NCBI GenBank assembly: GCA_017503735.1
Contig: JAFVSN010000031.1
Location: forward strand, 1 to 64,000
Length of the DNA stretch: 64,000 nucleotides
Origin: Lachnospiraceae bacterium
Lineage (GTDB): Bacteria > Bacillota > Clostridia > Lachnospirales > Lachnospiraceae
Direction: 5' to 3'
A program made the translations under genes and the position numbers. Under the pieces are notes generated by a model, which saw only the letters and a list, made by a program, of their open reading frames with translations, made no database searches and had not been told where the DNA came from. Of this stretch, positions 62,269 to 64,000 are shown in pieces (position 1 is the stretch's first letter; every line of letters begins with the position of its first letter).

Positions 62269-62278
62269 AAGGTATAAT
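62250..62278 (+). promoter_or_regulatory. Promoter of the NCS2 permease gene
   Basis: TTGCAA (62250-62255), 17 bases, TATAAT (62273-62278). The -35 lies inside the palindrome. The 45-base leader is too short for a purine riboswitch. Confidence 0.75.
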
Positions 62279-62323
62279 ATAAGTGTCGTATCAACTACAT
62301 ATTGTAAAGGAGGTTTTTGAAAA

Positions 62324-63754
62324 ATGGAGAAGTTTTTCAAACTGAAGGAAAACAATACCACGGTACGTACCGAACTTATGGCAGGTCTTACCACATTCTT
62401 TGCCATGGCGTACATCGTATTTGTTAACCCGAATCAGGTAGCGGCAGAAGGCACGGGCGGTTGGCTTGCTCAGCTCGGTGCAGACGGTTCGAAGCTTGGA
62501 CAGATTTGGAATGCGGTTTATATTGCATCCATTCTCGGTGCCATTGTGGGAACGTTGATTATGGGTCTTTATGCGAAGCTGCCGTTTGCATTGGCATGTG
62601 GTATGGGTCTGAATGCATTTTTCTGTACCTGTTTCGTATCCGGTGCATTCTTTGCGGGAGAAGATGTCATGACGGGATATCATTCCGGTCTTGTGGTTAT
62701 CTTCTTATCCGGTATTGTGTTCCTTATTCTCAGTATTACGGGGTTGAGAGAGTATATTGCAAAGGCGATGCCGGATTGCTTAAAGAAGGCAATTCCTGCA
62801 GGTATCGGCTTGTTTATCGCGTTCCTCGGTATGCAGAATGCAGGTCTTATCCAGACCAATCAGTATACCTTGGTGCAGTTTGTTAACATCAAAGACGGCG
62901 ACTGGGCTACCCAGGTTGCTCCGGCACTGGTTGCGTTTATCGGTTTTATTATCATTGCTATTCTTAAGAAGCTGAATGTAAAGGGTAATATTATCATCGG
63001 TATTGCGGCATCCACCGTACTTTACTATGTATTTACTTTACAGGTTCCGGATTTCAATATTTCCGGTGTGGGACAGGCGTTCAAGGATTTCGGTGCGGTA
63101 GGTATCACCGGTCTTTTAGACGGAGAGGCTTGGGCAAAGGCATTTACCGGTGCTCATGTAGGTAGTATTTTCAATGCGATCATGTTGATCATCACCTTCT
63201 GTCTGGTAGATATGTTTGATACCGTAGGTACCCTTTACGGTGCAAGCGCACAGGCAGGAATGCTTGATGAGAACGGTGACCCGATCCGTGTAAATAAGGC
63301 AATGACTGCTGACTCTGTAGGTACCGTTGCAGGTTCCGTATTCGGCACCAGTACGGTTACGACTTTCGTTGAGTCTGCTTCCGGTGTTGCGGAAGGCGGA
63401 AGAACCGGTCTTACCAGTGTTGTTGTATCCGCATGCTTCGCTGTTTGCTTATTCCTTAGCCCGGTTGCAAGCATCGTTCCGGGTTGTGCAACGGCTCCGG
63501 CATTGATTTATGTCGGTGTTCTTATGCTTAAGAATTTCGCACACGTTGACATGGAGGATATGCTTTCCGCAGTTCCGGCATTCTTAACTTTGGTTATGAT
63601 GCCGCTGACCTACTCCATTTCCAACGGTATCGGTATCGGCGCAATTTCCTATGTACTCATTGCTCTTTTCACAGGCAAGTATAAGAAGAAGGATATCGTA
63701 GTTACAATCATTGCGATTTTGTTTGTATTGAAGTTTGCATTGGTGTACATGTAA
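62324..63754 (+). CDS. NCS2 family purine permease (AzgA/PbuG type)
   Basis: A 476-residue membrane protein with 12-14 helices, starting at ATG 62324 behind AAGGAGG. Signature stretches of the AzgA-like group are MAGLTTFFAMAYIVFVNP at the N-terminus, ACGMGLNAFF near 95, FCLVDMFDTVGTLYG, and SVFGTSTVTTFVESASGVAEGGRTGL (cited in parts: GTSTVTTFVESASGV). These proteins import adenine, guanine or hypoxanthine with protons. Single-gene unit with promoter and terminator. Confidence 0.92.
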   Translation: MEKFFKLKENNTTVRTELMAGLTTFFAMAYIVFVNPNQVAAEGTGGWLAQLGADGSKLGQIWNAVYIASILGAIVGTLIMGLYAKLPFALACGMGLNAFFCTCFVSGAFFAGEDVMTGYHSGLVVIFLSGIVFLILSITGLREYIAKAMPDCLKKAIPAGIGLFIAFLGMQNAGLIQTNQYTLVQFVNIKDGDWATQVAPALVAFIGFIIIAILKKLNVKGNIIIGIAASTVLYYVFTLQVPDFNISGVGQAFKDFGAVGITGLLDGEAWAKAFTGAHVGSIFNAIMLIITFCLVDMFDTVGTLYGASAQAGMLDENGDPIRVNKAMTADSVGTVAGSVFGTSTVTTFVESASGVAEGGRTGLTSVVVSACFAVCLFLSPVASIVPGCATAPALIYVGVLMLKNFAHVDMEDMLSAVPAFLTLVMMPLTYSISNGIGIGAISYVLIALFTGKYKKKDIVVTIIAILFVLKFALVYM

Positions 63755-63785
63755 AACCTTAATTAAATATTTATACGTTTTAGTA

Positions 63786-63826
63786 ACTGCCACGTGGAAG
63801 CGGAACGCTTCCCGTGGCAGTTTTTC
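63786..63826 (+). terminator. Terminator of the NCS2 permease gene
   Basis: CTGCCACG and GGAAGCG pair with CGCTTCC and CGTGGCAG around GAA, then five T. Confidence 0.9.
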
Positions 63827-63855
63827 TTGACGAATTATGACGAAAGTGCTATGCT
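63827..63855 (+). promoter_or_regulatory. Promoter of the last gene
   Basis: TTGACG (63827-63832), 17 bases, TATGCT (63850-63855). Confidence 0.6.
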
Positions 63856-63919
63856 AAAATTAGTTTTTTATGTAATTTTATTTATCATCATGTATCATAA
63901 TTTTTAGGGGGCTCTAAAG

Positions 63920-64000
63920 ATGAAGAAGTGGTTTGAAAAACTGGGTAAAAAAGGAAGGATAGGCGTGATTGCCGGGGCAGTGGCAGCGGTTGTTGTTCTG
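63920..64000 (+). CDS. N-terminus of an exported or membrane protein, cut by the window edge
   Basis: ATG 63920 follows AGGGGG. The 27 visible codons encode a basic start (MKKWFEKLGKKGRIG) followed by a hydrophobic run (VIAGAVAAVVVL), a signal peptide or membrane anchor. The family cannot be told. Confidence 0.6.
   Translation, partial: MKKWFEKLGKKGRIGVIAGAVAAVVVL

Noticed and set aside
62279-62323. Riboswitch ahead of the NCS2 permease
   Set aside because: The leader is about 40 bases, too short for an aptamer plus expression platform.

Overview
The window looks like a chromosomal piece of a spore-forming member of the Clostridia, most likely Lachnospiraceae. The reasons are moderately AT-rich DNA with AGGAGG-type ribosome sites and TTGACA-17-TATAAT promoters, a T-box leader, clostridial-type subtilases, a degenerate SpoIIQ-like M23 protein, a zinc-type S18, a DUF6514 protein and an Rpn-type transposase tail with heptad repeats. 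No rRNA, tRNA, CRISPR array, phage or complete insertion sequence was seen.

Layout. 0-9 kb: tail of a PD-(D/E)XK transposase-like gene; an operon with a DUF368/PopT-type lipid carrier translocase, a zinc ABC importer (binding protein, ATPase, permease) and an AI-2E-type permease; an orphan HTH-Panacea protein; a membrane-anchored MerR regulator with its own operator; typA on the other strand. 9-17 kb: a two-OB-fold SSB-like protein, then the oppBCDFA peptide importer with a long hairpin-rich leader, followed by a 301-bp foldback. 17-24 kb: an epimerase, purM-purN-purD, and the divergent tldD-pmbA pair. 24-29 kb: a T-box leader (likely alanine specific) in front of a FakA-middle-domain protein, an AIR-synthase-like protein, an Lrp regulator, an aminotransferase and, 65 bases further on, a stand-alone CARF-PD-(D/E)XK nuclease. 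29-38 kb: a subtilase whose catalytic serine is glycine, a response regulator with DUF6514, a zinc-ribbon-hisC-queH operon, a degenerate M23 protein, an Ig-repeat surface protein and a cytidylate-kinase-like protein. 38-48 kb: an ABC-CARDB-small membrane protein-FtsX export-type operon, an HD-GYP phosphodiesterase, a secreted subtilase and an orphan FliD-like protein. 48-52 kb: asnB, an NlpC/P60 hydrolase and rpsF-ssb-rpsR. 52-54 kb: an AT-rich AAA ATPase with a shortened TOPRIM partner, lying between two near-identical copies of a terminator. 54-62 kb: a 1612-residue exported protein ending in SPOR and CW_7 domains, then a subtilase-VWA-zinc-ribbon membrane protein. 62-64 kb: an NCS2 purine permease and the start of one more exported protein.

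The most unusual points are the terminator-flanked ATPase/TOPRIM module, the stand-alone CARF nuclease with a changed catalytic residue, the subtilase pseudoprotease, the subtilase-VWA-zinc-ribbon fusion, and a dispersed 101-bp intergenic element present in two copies with compensatory base changes in one of its stems. All calls come from reading the sequence; no searches or folding programs were run.
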